A stretch of 64,000 bases of DNA from an uncultured Bacteroidaceae bacterium (GTDB lineage Bacteria; Bacteroidota; Bacteroidia; Bacteroidales; Bacteroidaceae): the NCBI GenBank assembly GCA_904502235.1, contig CAJGDP010000005.1, forward strand, positions 16,516-80,515, given 5' to 3'. The stretch's first letter is position 1. Each line of letters opens with the position of its first letter. Shown here in pieces: positions 17,806 through 26,448 of the stretch. The translations under genes and the position numbers were made by a program. The notes under the pieces were generated by a model. It had not been told where the DNA came from. It saw only the letters and a program-made list of their open reading frames with translations, and did not search any database.

Positions 17806-19191
17806 ATGAATAACAGACATATTATAAGAGTGCTATGCGTGTTTGCGTTCTTCGCAGGTATGACATTAACTGTTCAGGCTCAGGCAAACCGCACAGGTTA
17901 TTTCCTTAAAGGAAATTCCTATAATCACAGAATGAATCCTGCATTCCAACCCGATAGAGGATATTTGGCTGTTCCTGTTCTGGGAAATACTTCTTTAAGC
18001 CTGAATACCAATTTGGGAGTATCGGATTTTATATATCCGCAGGGTGATGCACTTGTAACTTTTATGCATCCCGACGTCTCTGCTGATGATTTCCTGTCCA
18101 ATCTTAGAGAGAACAATAACCTTAAGTTGAATCTCGATATGACGCTCTTCTCGTTGGGATTCTATGCTTGGGGCGGTTATAATACATTGGATGTTGGTTT
18201 TCACACCAATGTGGGTGCTAATATTCCAAAAGATTTATTCCGTTTAATGAAGGATATGGGTGCCGAAAATTATGTTTTGGACAAATTCGGTGCTCGCGGT
18301 AGGGCGTATGCGGATGTCGCAATTGGCCACTCTCATAAAATCGGAAACGAGCTTACATTCGGTGCTCGTCTCAAATTGCTGGCAGGTGCGGCTTATGCCG
18401 AGGTGCTTATGGATAGAATGGAACTTAATATGAATGGCAACCGCTGGCAGGTACATGCGAATGGAGCTGCTACATTCTGTTGTATGGACATGGAACTAGT
18501 TTATGATGAAAATGGAAAGTTCAACGGTATTGGCAGCAATTTAAATCCCGGAATAAGTGGCTTGGGTATCGGTGCGGACTTTGGTATTACTTACGATTTT
18601 AGCAATCTTTTTGCCAAAGGCCTTATATTGTCGGCTTCGGTAAACGATATCAATTACATGAAATGGAAAAGTGTTTCACGTGCAGGGGTTTCGTCCGACG
18701 ATCCTTATACTTTCAACGGATTCAGTGAGGTTTCCATGAACGGAGAGGGTAATACGCTCGACAAAGAGTTCGAAGCAGTTGGTGAAGACTTGGGCGACCT
18801 TTTCGCTTTAAAGCAGTTGGAAGGTGGTGATTATGGCGATTTTATGGGTGCAACACTTAATGTAGGTCTAGAGTATAAGATGCCGTTCTACGATAGACTG
18901 AGTGTGGGTGCGCTGTTCACACAACGTTTCGACAATGTATATTCATATTCACACGGCTCATTGGTGCTCAATTTCTCTCCGTTGAATTTCTTGGATTTGG
19001 CGGCAAGTGCTTCCGTTTCCACTTATGGATATGATTGGGGCGCGATGCTCAATATTCATTTCCCGGGTTTCAATGTGTTTGCGGCAGCCGACTTATATGC
19101 CGGCAAGGTGAGCAAGGAGAAGATTCCTCTCGATAATTTGAATGCCGGAGTGATGTTCGGTGTGAATATTCCGTTCGGAAAAAGACGATAA
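17806..19191 (+). CDS. DUF5723 family outer-membrane protein
   Basis: A 461-residue protein with a signal peptide (MNNRHIIRVLCVFAFFAGM..VQAQ). The start of the mature chain, GYFLKGNSYNHRMNPAFQP, is characteristic of DUF5723 proteins, which are predicted outer-membrane barrels of the FadL/PorV-like type. The rest consists of amphipathic strands such as LTFGARLKLLAGAAYAEV and ISGLGIGADFGITYDF. Function unknown. It is the last gene of the psd-pssA-DUF4834-lipoprotein run and is closed by a strong bidirectional terminator. Confidence 0.75.
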   Translation: MNNRHIIRVLCVFAFFAGMTLTVQAQANRTGYFLKGNSYNHRMNPAFQPDRGYLAVPVLGNTSLSLNTNLGVSDFIYPQGDALVTFMHPDVSADDFLSNLRENNNLKLNLDMTLFSLGFYAWGGYNTLDVGFHTNVGANIPKDLFRLMKDMGAENYVLDKFGARGRAYADVAIGHSHKIGNELTFGARLKLLAGAAYAEVLMDRMELNMNGNRWQVHANGAATFCCMDMELVYDENGKFNGIGSNLNPGISGLGIGADFGITYDFSNLFAKGLILSASVNDINYMKWKSVSRAGVSSDDPYTFNGFSEVSMNGEGNTLDKEFEAVGEDLGDLFALKQLEGGDYGDFMGATLNVGLEYKMPFYDRLSVGALFTQRFDNVYSYSHGSLVLNFSPLNFLDLAASASVSTYGYDWGAMLNIHFPGFNVFAAADLYAGKVSKEKIPLDNLNAGVMFGVNIPFGKRR

Positions 19192-19197
19192 GACATT

Positions 19198-19235
19198 AAT
19201 AGTAAAAGGTAAGCAAACGCTTACCTTTTACTATT
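19198..19235. terminator. Bidirectional terminator between DUF5723 gene and tadA
   Basis: AATAGTAAAAGGTAAGC (19198-19214) and its exact complement at 19219-19235 form a 17-bp stem with an AAAC loop. The tadA stop codon (19221-19223) lies inside the stem. Confidence 0.85.
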
Positions 19236-19652
19236 GAAAAACCTTTTCATCAGTTCTGTGCTCTCTTCGGCACAGACACCCTTTACCACCTCGGTTTTGG
19301 GATGCAGTACATCCGGAGCATACCTGTTGTATCCACGTTTTTCGTCTGAAGCTCCATACACCAACCGTCCCAATTGTGCCCATGCAATAGCTCCTGCACA
19401 CATAGGGCATGGCTCTACGGTAACATATAGTGTACATTCATTAAGGTATTTTCCGCCTATTGCCGTGGCGGCTGCAGTAATAGCCTGCATCTCGGCATGT
19501 GCCGTAACGTCGTTCAGCATTTCTGTGAGGTTGTGGGCACGGGCTATTATACGTCCTTTGCATACCACTATCGCGCCAATGGGTACTTCGTCTTCGCTGT
19601 ATGCCTTCTGCGCCTCAACGAGCGCATGTTTCATATATTCTGTATCGGTCAT
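19221..19652 (-). CDS. tadA: tRNA-specific adenosine deaminase
   Basis: A 143-residue zinc deaminase that converts A34 to inosine in tRNA-Arg(ACG). The active site is complete: H52-A-E54 and P-C82-P-M-C85. N-terminal MKHALVEAQKAYSEDEVPIGA is standard. It lies 3 bases downstream of the small RHH-like gene and is likely co-transcribed with it. The window also holds tRNA-Arg(CCG), a different arginine isoacceptor that this enzyme does not modify. Confidence 0.95.
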   Translation of the reverse strand: MTDTEYMKHALVEAQKAYSEDEVPIGAIVVCKGRIIARAHNLTEMLNDVTAHAEMQAITAAATAIGGKYLNECTLYVTVEPCPMCAGAIAWAQLGRLVYGASDEKRGYNRYAPDVLHPKTEVVKGVCAEESTELMKRFFNSKR

Positions 19653-19655
19653 AGG

Positions 19656-19895
19656 TTAACGGCGCATATCGTGCTCCCCAAAGAGAGTGGGGTAATCTTC
19701 GTCAAGATTCTTGTAGATGAACGACAAAAGTGTTTCGCGCATCCAGTTACTTTTGTTGCTGATGCGGTATTTCTTAAGGTAGTCGTCAATGATTTTCATC
19801 TCCTCCTCGCTTACAAGGCACACTACACGTGAGTGTCGTACAGGCTGTGTGCGTGTTGTGGTTGCTTTAGGAGTTTTTGTCTTTTTTATGCTCAT
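19656..19895 (-). CDS. Small basic protein, ribbon-helix-helix-like
   Basis: A 79-residue protein with a Lys/Thr-rich basic N-terminus, then SRVVCLVSEEEMKIIDDYLKKY and SNKSNWMRETLLSFIYKNL. A short strand followed by two helices, with a polar start to the second helix, fits an RHH DNA-binding fold similar to mobilisation (MobC-like) or antitoxin-type regulators. No partner toxin or relaxase is next to it; its neighbour is tadA. The domain assignment is an inference from pattern only. Confidence 0.6.
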   Translation of the reverse strand: MSIKKTKTPKATTTRTQPVRHSRVVCLVSEEEMKIIDDYLKKYRISNKSNWMRETLLSFIYKNLDEDYPTLFGEHDMRR

Positions 19896-19931
19896 AGGGT
19901 ACTGCCTCTATTTAACATTGTTTCTATTGTG

Positions 19932-19939
19932 CAAAAATA
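19932..19939 (-). promoter_or_regulatory. -7 element for RHH-like gene and tadA
   Basis: On the minus strand TATTTTTG matches TAnnTTTG, about 37 bases upstream of the start of the small gene. Confidence 0.45.
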
Positions 19940-19993
19940 GTTTATCTGTAAAGGAATTGCAAGTTTTCGTTTGCTTTTCCTTTATACATGTAT

Positions 19994-20001
19994 TATCTTC
20001 G
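19994..20001 (+). promoter_or_regulatory. -7 element (TATCTTCG) upstream of yraN
   Basis: TATCTTCG lies 22 bases before the yraN start. The same octamer precedes several other genes in this window. Confidence 0.5.
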
Positions 20002-20023
20002 TTGCATTATATTATAATTTTAT

Positions 20024-20386
20024 ATGGCAGAACATAATCAACTCGGCAATAAAGGTGAAATGCTGGCTTCCCGTTATCTCATTGATAAAGGGTATGCCAT
20101 ATTGCACCGGAACTGGCGATGCGGACACAAGGAAATAGACGTTATAGCACGTGACGGTGAGACTCTGGTCTTTGTTGAGGTGAAGAGCCGACGTGATGAG
20201 TTTTATGGAAATGCCTATGAAGCGGTTACGGCGCAGAAGATACGTCGTCTTATCTCGGCGGCAGAGTCGTATATTATAAGAAACAGGATAGATATGTGCT
20301 ATCGTTTCGACATTGTTACGGTGGTCGGTACGGGAGAACCTTATAAGATAGAGCATATCCAGGATGCATTTCATGCCACGTGGTAG
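20024..20386 (+). CDS. YraN family (UPF0102) putative endonuclease
   Basis: A 120-residue protein with the restriction-endonuclease-like fold core: E-x(n)-RNWRCGHKEIDVIARDGETLVFVEVKSR contains the D-E-K type metal site (EIDVI, VEVK). Start MAEHNQLGNKGEMLASRYL is typical of YraN. Members are thought to act in DNA repair or recombination but the function is not settled. It is 9 bases upstream of the YjbR-like gene. Confidence 0.85.
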   Translation: MAEHNQLGNKGEMLASRYLIDKGYAILHRNWRCGHKEIDVIARDGETLVFVEVKSRRDEFYGNAYEAVTAQKIRRLISAAESYIIRNRIDMCYRFDIVTVVGTGEPYKIEHIQDAFHATW

Positions 20387-20395
20387 ATTGCTGTT

Positions 20396-20743
20396 ATGAA
20401 TATAGAAGATGCACGTCTGTACTGCCTTTCCAAAAGGAATGCTACCGAGGATTTTCCTTTTGACGAGACAACTCTGGCTTTCAGGGTTGAGAACAGGATT
20501 TTTGCCATAGTCGATTTGGATAACATCAAGTGGTTCTGCGTAAAGTGTGATGCCGACTATGCCATAGAGCTGCGTGACAGATATCCACAGATTGTTCCGG
20601 CATGGCACATGAACAAGAAGTATTGGAACCAACTTGATATAGTGGCTCTTGATGACGAATTGTTCTGCTCGCTCGTCGACCATTCCTATAACGAAGTTCT
20701 TAAGAAACTTCCCAAGAAAATACGTGTAAAGTATGGGCTGTGA
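20396..20743 (+). CDS. MmcQ/YjbR family protein
   Basis: A 115-residue protein of the CyaY-like MmcQ/YjbR fold. Visible features: MNIEDARLYCLSKRNATEDFPF at the N-terminus, KVGNRIF-like segment VENRIFAIVD, and PAWHMNKKYWNQLDI, which are the usual conserved spots. Family members are called DNA-binding on structural grounds; no firm role is known. It overlaps birA by 11 bases. Confidence 0.82.
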   Translation: MNIEDARLYCLSKRNATEDFPFDETTLAFRVENRIFAIVDLDNIKWFCVKCDADYAIELRDRYPQIVPAWHMNKKYWNQLDIVALDDELFCSLVDHSYNEVLKKLPKKIRVKYGL

Positions 20744-21494
20744 TAAGGAGTATATTATAAGGCTAAATACAGTTGATTCCACCAATCGCTATTTGCGCGA
20801 TGAGGCTGATGCCTTGTGGAACAGAGTCGGCGGCTATAACGGAACTGTTGTTGTTACGGCAGAGAACCAGACAGCTGGGCGTGGACAACGTGGCAATGTG
20901 TGGAACTCCAATGCCGGCGAGAATCTGCTCCTCTCGATACTTGTACGTCCGGGATGTTCGTTGGAGGTTTGCAATCAGTTTATTTTGTCGCAACTTGTTG
21001 CGGTGGCTTTGCACGATACAATGTTGTGCTATGGCATAGAAACCAAACTGAAATGGCCTAACGATATTTATGTGGGAAACTGTAAACTTGCCGGTGTGCT
21101 TTTGGAATTGGACTATTCGGGTGCTTTTGTGGAGCAGGCAATAATCGGTATCGGTTTGAATGTAAATCAGGAAAATTTTCCGCAGATGGACAGGATTCCT
21201 GTTTCAATGAAAATGCTTAAGGAGCGTCGCTTTGTTGTTGAAGATGTGCTTGGAACTTTTCTTGATTTCTTCAATAACTATTATGCGGAGATTCGTTTCG
21301 GAAACAGAAATGCTTTTGTTCAAGAGTATACAAAGTTACTTCTCGGCTTTAATGAAAAACGCCCATTCATGGACTCTACCGGCAGTTTTGATGCTGTTAT
21401 AGTGGGAGTGGATGGGTATGGATATCTGCTTGTTCGGCGTAGTAATGGAACGTTGTCGCGCTACGCTTTTAAGGAGGTGGAATTACTTCTGTGA
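20733..21494 (+). CDS. birA: Biotin-[acetyl-CoA-carboxylase] ligase
   Basis: A 253-residue biotin protein ligase. It has the biotin/ATP site GRGQRGNVWNSNAGENLLLS and KWPNDIYVGNCKLAGVLLE, then the small C-terminal domain. There is no N-terminal helix-turn-helix, so this is a monofunctional (group I) enzyme that cannot repress transcription. Its substrate is a biotin carrier such as the one at about 46.5 kb (K110). The start overlaps the YjbR-like gene. The 3' end overlaps the convergent membrane-protein gene by 12 bases. Confidence 0.93.
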   Translation: MGCDKEYIIRLNTVDSTNRYLRDEADALWNRVGGYNGTVVVTAENQTAGRGQRGNVWNSNAGENLLLSILVRPGCSLEVCNQFILSQLVAVALHDTMLCYGIETKLKWPNDIYVGNCKLAGVLLELDYSGAFVEQAIIGIGLNVNQENFPQMDRIPVSMKMLKERRFVVEDVLGTFLDFFNNYYAEIRFGNRNAFVQEYTKLLLGFNEKRPFMDSTGSFDAVIVGVDGYGYLLVRRSNGTLSRYAFKEVELLL

Positions 21495-21749
21495 TTCCTT
21501 TTTGTTTATATCCTCTTCGCGTTCTTTTCTTAGCTTGCTTCTGCGGCGTAATAATACCCAAAGCAATGCAAGCATAATTGCTGAAGCACCAACAGTAATC
21601 CATTTTTCGGCATTCGTCATTTCTGTATTCTTGGGGAACAGGTAAATATACATTATTGCCGTATATACAGCCAATACTGCCACTGTTGTATTTGGGTTCT
21701 TTAGAAATCTCATCTCTTCAATTGTTTTTATCTGTGCAAATGTAATCAT
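21483..21749 (-). CDS. Small membrane protein of unknown function
   Basis: An 88-residue protein with two hydrophobic helices (TTVAVLAVYTAIMYIYLF and KWITVGASAIMLALLWVLL) and a very basic tail (RRRSKLRKEREEDINKKE), so both ends are probably cytoplasmic. The 3' end overlaps the end of birA on the opposite strand. No domain recognised. Confidence 0.65.
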   Translation of the reverse strand: MITFAQIKTIEEMRFLKNPNTTVAVLAVYTAIMYIYLFPKNTEMTNAEKWITVGASAIMLALLWVLLRRRSKLRKEREEDINKKESQK

Positions 21750-21857
21750 TTTTTGCGTGCTTATGAATTATCTTAACCTTTTGCGGTAAAATATAGCATT
21801 ATTTAAGAATTTGTTCTATTTTTACAGAATGATAGAAATAACTAAAATATTTATGAT

Positions 21858-22568
21858 ATGGCAAAATTCAAACGTATTCTTCTGAAGTTAAGTGGCGAAA
21901 GCCTTATGGGCGAGCAGGGCTATGGTATAGATGTCAAGCGTCTTAATGAGTATGCAGCCCAGATAAAGGAGGTTGCCGAGATGGGAGTTCAAATTGGTAT
22001 TGTTATCGGTGGCGGTAATATATTCCGTGGTCTGACAGGTGCCGGCAAAGGCTTCGACCGTGTAAAGGGCGATCAGATGGGTATGATGGCAACCGTAATC
22101 AATAGTCTCGCATTGAGTTCGGCTCTTGGTGCGGCAGGAGTGCCGAACAAGGTACTTACAGCAATCCGAATGGAGCCTGTAGGTGAGTTCTATACCAAAT
22201 GGAAGGCAATCGAGGCTATGGAGAACGGTATGGTTGTGATTATGGCTGCCGGAACAGGAAGCCCTTATTTTACAACAGATACAGGTTCATCGCTCCGTGG
22301 TATCGAAATCGAAGCAGATGTTATGCTCAAGGGTACTCGTGTTGACGGAATCTATACTGCCGATCCCGAGAAGGACCCAACTGCTACCAAGTTCCATGAT
22401 ATCTCATACGACGAGGTTATCAGCCGTGGTCTCAAGGTTATGGATATCACAGCAACAGCAATGTGTCGTGAGAATAATTTGCCTATCTATGTCTTTAATA
22501 TGGATATTGTGGGTAACCTTAAAAAGGTTATGGACGGTGAGGAAATCGGAACTTTCGTTCATCCTTAA
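21858..22568 (+). CDS. pyrH: UMP kinase
   Basis: A 236-residue hexameric nucleotide kinase of the amino-acid-kinase fold that makes UDP. Motifs: KRILLKLSGESLMGEQGYGID at the N-terminus, IGIVIGGGNIFRG, DQMGMMATVINSLAL and FTTDTGSSLRGIE near the UMP site. Length is normal. It stands alone between an AT-rich upstream region and a strong terminator. Confidence 0.97.
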   Translation: MAKFKRILLKLSGESLMGEQGYGIDVKRLNEYAAQIKEVAEMGVQIGIVIGGGNIFRGLTGAGKGFDRVKGDQMGMMATVINSLALSSALGAAGVPNKVLTAIRMEPVGEFYTKWKAIEAMENGMVVIMAAGTGSPYFTTDTGSSLRGIEIEADVMLKGTRVDGIYTADPEKDPTATKFHDISYDEVISRGLKVMDITATAMCRENNLPIYVFNMDIVGNLKKVMDGEEIGTFVHP

Positions 22569-22582
22569 ATAAGAGTCCTATG

Positions 22583-22624
22583 AATTAGAAAGGCATTTAC
22601 CTGTGGGTAAATGCCTTTCTAATT
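22583..22624. terminator. Bidirectional terminator between pyrH and the Cthe_2159-like gene
   Basis: AATTAGAAAGGCATTTACC (22583-22601) pairs perfectly with 22606-22624 around TGTG. The plus strand continues with TTATTTT. The stem runs up to the stop codon of the opposite gene. Confidence 0.9.
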
Positions 22625-24276
22625 TATTTTCCGTCTTTGGTCATAATCCAGCCACCGGTTTGCGATATGGTTGCATCTATTGCAATGTCGCTTTCGCTTA
22701 TAGCATGCAATGTGCCTTTGAATATACTCGTCTTTGTGGCAGAAATGGTGTTGTCATACGCTTTTAGTCTGATGTTGCCATTTGTGATGGAGAAATTGCC
22801 TGTGTCAACAGCGATGCTTTTGCGTGTGCCTTCGTTGCCCTTGAAGTTTTCTGCAGTTGTAAGGATTGTGATGTCACCACTCTTTATGGTGGTGTTTTTG
22901 CTGTTTATTCCTTTTGCTCCTTTTCCGCTACATGCTATAGCTATAGTGCAATCCTGGATGTTTATATTACCTTCACATTTTATTCCTCCTGCCGACGTGG
23001 TATCGTTGAGTACGGTGCCTTCGGCAAAGCCGGTCAGCCTTCCGCCTTTGAATGTTATATTGCTGTCGCAGTTAAGAATCTTTGAACCGTCTCCTTTGAC
23101 AATACCTTGTACTATACCGCCATTCTGTATGTACTCTCCGGTTGTCTTTATGCCGGAACTCTTCTTCCCATTTGTGGTAAACTTAATAAAACCTCCGTCT
23201 ATTGTTGCATTTGGTATAACAAGCGGATCTGGGTTCTCCTCTTCATATTCAACCTTGATGGCCTCACCACCGGTATTGAGTTCCAATATACCTGCTTCAA
23301 TAATAACCTCTCCTTTTCCGCAGTCTATTCCATCGGCAGTGGAGTTGACACTGATTCTTGGAGAAGCAGTGGCTGTGCGTCCAACAACGAATCTGTCGTT
23401 TGTGTGGAAGCCGTCCTTTGCCGCACTCAGGATGTTTATGTTTCCGCTACGTATTCTTATGTAGTCATCGCTGCATATTCCGTGTCCGCCATGGCTGGTT
23501 ACATTCAGTATGCCTGAACCATCCTCATACCCGTTGAATATTATCTGACCTTCGCTGAAAATAGTACCTTTCTGATCCTCATCGGCAACTGCCGGTGCGT
23601 TGTATGTCGCACCGTCGCAAAGGCTGTTCGTGGTGTTGTCGTCAATGGTAAAATATACGGTTTTGCCTGTTTGTATATTTATTGCCGGTCCCACGGGATT
23701 GGTGAGCTCAAGTCCGGAAAGCATTATCTGGAATTTCTTTTCGCTGTAAATCTTTAGAGAACCGTTGGCGGATTTTCCGCTAACGATATATCCGATCTTA
23801 CCTACAGTTGATTCTATTGTAAGGTGTGCGCCATTCTTCTTGTAAGGAATGTCTCCTGTTACTTTAACATCATTATCACTGAAAACGATCTCTACAACAG
23901 TAGCTACTTTATAGTTATCAACAAAATCGCCATAGTCATTGTCATCAGTTTCTGTTGTGGGGATTGTTTCTATGACTTCATTAAACAGGTTTCTGTCGTT
24001 GTCGTCGAATATTACTGTGGGTTCCAGATTGTATTTCAGTTCTGTAGTCTTGTCGGCCTTTGGTGAAATGCTTTCAACTTTGCCGGTGTGGAAATGGTGC
24101 TTTTCGCCGGTGTATGTTGTGAGTGTTACAACTTTTGTGTTTTCGTTGAACTCGATACCGGCGGTATATCTTGTTTCCAAGGGAAGGTATGTCCCGTCGT
24201 TGTTGTTTACATTTATTGTCTGGGCATGAAGTGCTGTCGCGACCGTCATAGCCATTGCAAAAATTACTTTTTTCAT
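22624..24276 (-). CDS. Cthe_2159-like carbohydrate-binding beta-helix protein
   Basis: A 550-residue exported protein (signal MKKVIFAMAMTVATALHAQ). Residues about 25-95 carry a short DG-rich domain also found in its partner gene. Residues ~130-540 contain successive beta-helix turns with the signature TGKTVYFTIDDNTTNSLCDG, GHGICSDDYIRIRSGNINI, SAAKDGFHTNDRF, STADGIDCGKGEVIIE and GEAIKVEYEE, which match the Cthe_2159 family (polygalacturonate-binding right-handed helix with Asp-based calcium sites). It starts within the stop of the upstream gene (ATGA overlap, 4 bases), so it is the end of a five-gene unit with the VTC and DUF4956 genes. No catalytic motif is evident. Confidence 0.8.
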   Translation of the reverse strand: MKKVIFAMAMTVATALHAQTINVNNNDGTYLPLETRYTAGIEFNENTKVVTLTTYTGEKHHFHTGKVESISPKADKTTELKYNLEPTVIFDDNDRNLFNEVIETIPTTETDDNDYGDFVDNYKVATVVEIVFSDNDVKVTGDIPYKKNGAHLTIESTVGKIGYIVSGKSANGSLKIYSEKKFQIMLSGLELTNPVGPAINIQTGKTVYFTIDDNTTNSLCDGATYNAPAVADEDQKGTIFSEGQIIFNGYEDGSGILNVTSHGGHGICSDDYIRIRSGNINILSAAKDGFHTNDRFVVGRTATASPRISVNSTADGIDCGKGEVIIEAGILELNTGGEAIKVEYEEENPDPLVIPNATIDGGFIKFTTNGKKSSGIKTTGEYIQNGGIVQGIVKGDGSKILNCDSNITFKGGRLTGFAEGTVLNDTTSAGGIKCEGNINIQDCTIAIACSGKGAKGINSKNTTIKSGDITILTTAENFKGNEGTRKSIAVDTGNFSITNGNIRLKAYDNTISATKTSIFKGTLHAISESDIAIDATISQTGGWIMTKDGK

Positions 24277-24728
24277 CTCTTTACAAATTTTGCGCTGCGG
24301 TCATTGATGTTGATTATATAAATGCCTTTAGGCAACTGTGTAATGCTTATTATGCTGTTGTCGGAATTCAGACGTGTGCATATGAGTTGTGAACCTATTA
24401 TATCGTATATTCTTACAATATCCCCGGCATTGCAGTTAATGGCAATCTCGTCGCTTGAAATATATGTGAATAGTGATTTGTCGTTGACCTCGATGTTTTC
24501 CACAGCTACATAGTTGCTGAAGTGGATTCGTGCGATGTCGCTCATTACGGCCTGTGATTCAGTGCCGTCGGTCTGAGTTATTTTGACTGTAGTTCCGCTG
24601 AATGTTATCTTTTCAAACATGCTGAACTCTATTGTTTCCGTCCCGTTGCTCTTTTCAACAAACATCTGTTGTGCCATTGCGGGAATGCCGATAATGAGCA
24701 AAAGTAATAAAGTATATATTTTTTTCAT
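24273..24728 (-). CDS. Small exported protein with T9SS type A-like sorting tail
   Basis: A 151-residue protein: signal peptide (MKKIYTLLLLLIIGIPAMAQ), a short domain (EFSMFEKITFSGTTVKITQTDG) resembling the N-terminal part of the next gene's product, then a C-terminal domain GDIVRIYDIIGSQL...LPKGIYIININDRSAKFVKR that has the pattern of T9SS type A sorting domains. It has no room for an enzymatic domain. It lies between DUF2490 (11 bases upstream) and the Cthe_2159-like gene (4-base overlap). Confidence 0.7.
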   Translation of the reverse strand: MKKIYTLLLLLIIGIPAMAQQMFVEKSNGTETIEFSMFEKITFSGTTVKITQTDGTESQAVMSDIARIHFSNYVAVENIEVNDKSLFTYISSDEIAINCNAGDIVRIYDIIGSQLICTRLNSDNSIISITQLPKGIYIININDRSAKFVKR

Positions 24729-24739
24729 TTTCCTGTTGA

Positions 24740-25609
24740 TTATAGATCAATAGAGTATTCAAATCCTATGGCATGACCGTCGGGGTCGTTACCGCTGACA
24801 TCCTGATAAAGATAATACAATGAGATTGAATTGTCCTTGTTTATCTTGTATGATGCGCCGGCACGATAACGTGCCTTGTCGAATGCCTGCCATTTGTCGA
24901 GGCGTGTATACAGTTCTGCCGAGATGAATGGTGTTATCTTGCAGTTAGGGATATCGTACTTTACATTTAAGCGTGAACGTAAAGACAAGTTATTCTTTGC
25001 CTCCTTGAATTCTGGTGATGTTTCTGAAAATTCCTTCCATTCACCCTTGATTCCACCTTCGCGTTCCCAACGGTATTTAGTTTCGGTTGTTGTAACAGAA
25101 CCTGTATGGGTATATTGCAGACGCTCGCGCAACGATATTTCGAACCTGCCCACTTTGTATTCACCGGTGAGAGTTACATAGACTCTGTTTCGGTTAGCCC
25201 AATATGCTGCATCTATGTTGTAGTCGTATTCGTCAACTTCTGGAACGAAATCCTTTAGGCTCTTTTCGCTCAGAGTGTGTCCATAGATGAAGCAGTATCC
25301 TATATTGGCTTTGATTTCAGCTTTGTCGCTGCCATTGTAACCGAACTCCTTCCACTCCTTGATTTTGTAGTCGAGTTTTGCACCCAATGCAATACGTTCA
25401 ATATTGCTTACGGCTTCAATGGAGCGAATTTCTGCGTCAATTACAAACTTTGTCTTCTTGTTCACCTTTTTGGAAAACTCGAATGTTCCCCATACACCGA
25501 ATTCGTCACCGGTCTCTTGGGCTTGTGTGTTAAAGAATGGCGCAAGGCATAATGCTATTGCGCAAATGCCCTTTGCTGCTATATGCTTAATTCTTGAGTT
25601 TGTATTCAT
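24740..25609 (-). CDS. DUF2490 family outer-membrane barrel protein
   Basis: A 289-residue protein with a long signal region (cleavage after FFNTQAQ) and amphipathic strands through to the C-terminal SIDL. Recognisable DUF2490 features: GVWGTFEFSKKVNKKTKFVI near the mature start, RYRAGASYKINKDNSISLYY, and YQDVSG near the end. DUF2490 proteins are predicted 12-14-strand barrels of unknown role. Its start lies inside the end of the DUF4956 gene (23-base overlap), so translation is coupled. Confidence 0.8.
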   Translation of the reverse strand: MNTNSRIKHIAAKGICAIALCLAPFFNTQAQETGDEFGVWGTFEFSKKVNKKTKFVIDAEIRSIEAVSNIERIALGAKLDYKIKEWKEFGYNGSDKAEIKANIGYCFIYGHTLSEKSLKDFVPEVDEYDYNIDAAYWANRNRVYVTLTGEYKVGRFEISLRERLQYTHTGSVTTTETKYRWEREGGIKGEWKEFSETSPEFKEAKNNLSLRSRLNVKYDIPNCKITPFISAELYTRLDKWQAFDKARYRAGASYKINKDNSISLYYLYQDVSGNDPDGHAIGFEYSIDL

Positions 25610-26435
25610 CTACGGGCGCTTTTAATGTTGTGTCAACAGAATTGTTCGCATCTTTACTGCGGTAATACATCTTTACAATGGCCGCATCTTTCAGGAAATC
25701 GATGCTTCCAACCTCTACCTTCTCAATCTTTAATCCTGTGCGTTTTTCAAGGTCGGCGATAAGCTCTTCTCTCTTTTCGGGAGTGATAAGGTTAACGTTG
25801 TCGTATTTGATGACCTTGTATGAGTAGTGGCTGATGAGCAGTTTGCTCTCACAAAGCCAAATGGACACAATGAACAATGTATTTATAATCAGAACTTCGC
25901 CATAGCTCAATTCGCTCACTGTCAAACCATTGATGGCGCTTATTGCAATGATTATGAACAGGTATGTCATTTCGCGTATGGCAACCTGCTCGGTGCGGTA
26001 ACGTATGATGCTGAATATTGCAAAAAGTCCCAATGCTATACCGGCTTTGAGTTTCACATCGCCCAATACATATATGAGCATAAAGGTGCTTATGGCAATC
26101 AGGATGTAGGTGAAGAAGAACTCTCCACGCTTACACTTGGGGTAGTAGAGTCCGCGCACCACAATCATTATGGCAATTAGGTTGATTATGAATGCTATAA
26201 GCAAATCCTTGACGTGTGGTATGTCGATGAATTTGTTGTCGCTGATTCTTTTTTCCTTTATGCCTATTGACATTTTCGCATCCTTGTCGTTTTCATCAAA
26301 GTCATAACTGTTGTCCATTGCTTCCGAAATTACATAGTCTTCGGCAGTTGCAGTTATTGGAAACGACTGGGCTGTTGCCTGATTGCAGAAACCTAAAGTC
26401 ATGCAAAACAGCAGTAAGGTAATAATGTTTTTCAT
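25587..26435 (-). CDS. DUF4956 inner-membrane protein
   Basis: A 282-residue protein with an N-terminal signal-like segment (ending QATAQS), a ~50-residue polar region, and about four to five hydrophobic helices (roughly residues 78-195). The family hallmark GLFAIFSIIRYRTEQVAIREMTYL sits between helices (shown split: GLFAIFSIIRYRT, then EMTYLFIIIAISAINGL). The last ~90 residues are cytoplasmic, with TPEKREELIADLEKRTGLKI and KVEVGSIDFLKDAAIVKMYY suggesting a small alpha/beta domain. DUF4956 is a constant neighbour of bacterial VTC-domain genes; its function is not known. It is 13 bases after the VTC gene. Confidence 0.8.
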   Translation of the reverse strand: MKNIITLLLFCMTLGFCNQATAQSFPITATAEDYVISEAMDNSYDFDENDKDAKMSIGIKEKRISDNKFIDIPHVKDLLIAFIINLIAIMIVVRGLYYPKCKRGEFFFTYILIAISTFMLIYVLGDVKLKAGIALGLFAIFSIIRYRTEQVAIREMTYLFIIIAISAINGLTVSELSYGEVLIINTLFIVSIWLCESKLLISHYSYKVIKYDNVNLITPEKREELIADLEKRTGLKIEKVEVGSIDFLKDAAIVKMYYRSKDANNSVDTTLKAPVDEYKLKN

Positions 26436-26448
26436 ATCAGGTATTGTT

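Noticed and set aside
19656..19895. Toxin-antitoxin module based on the RHH-like protein
   Set aside because: No toxin-like gene lies next to it; its downstream neighbour is the essential tRNA gene tadA.
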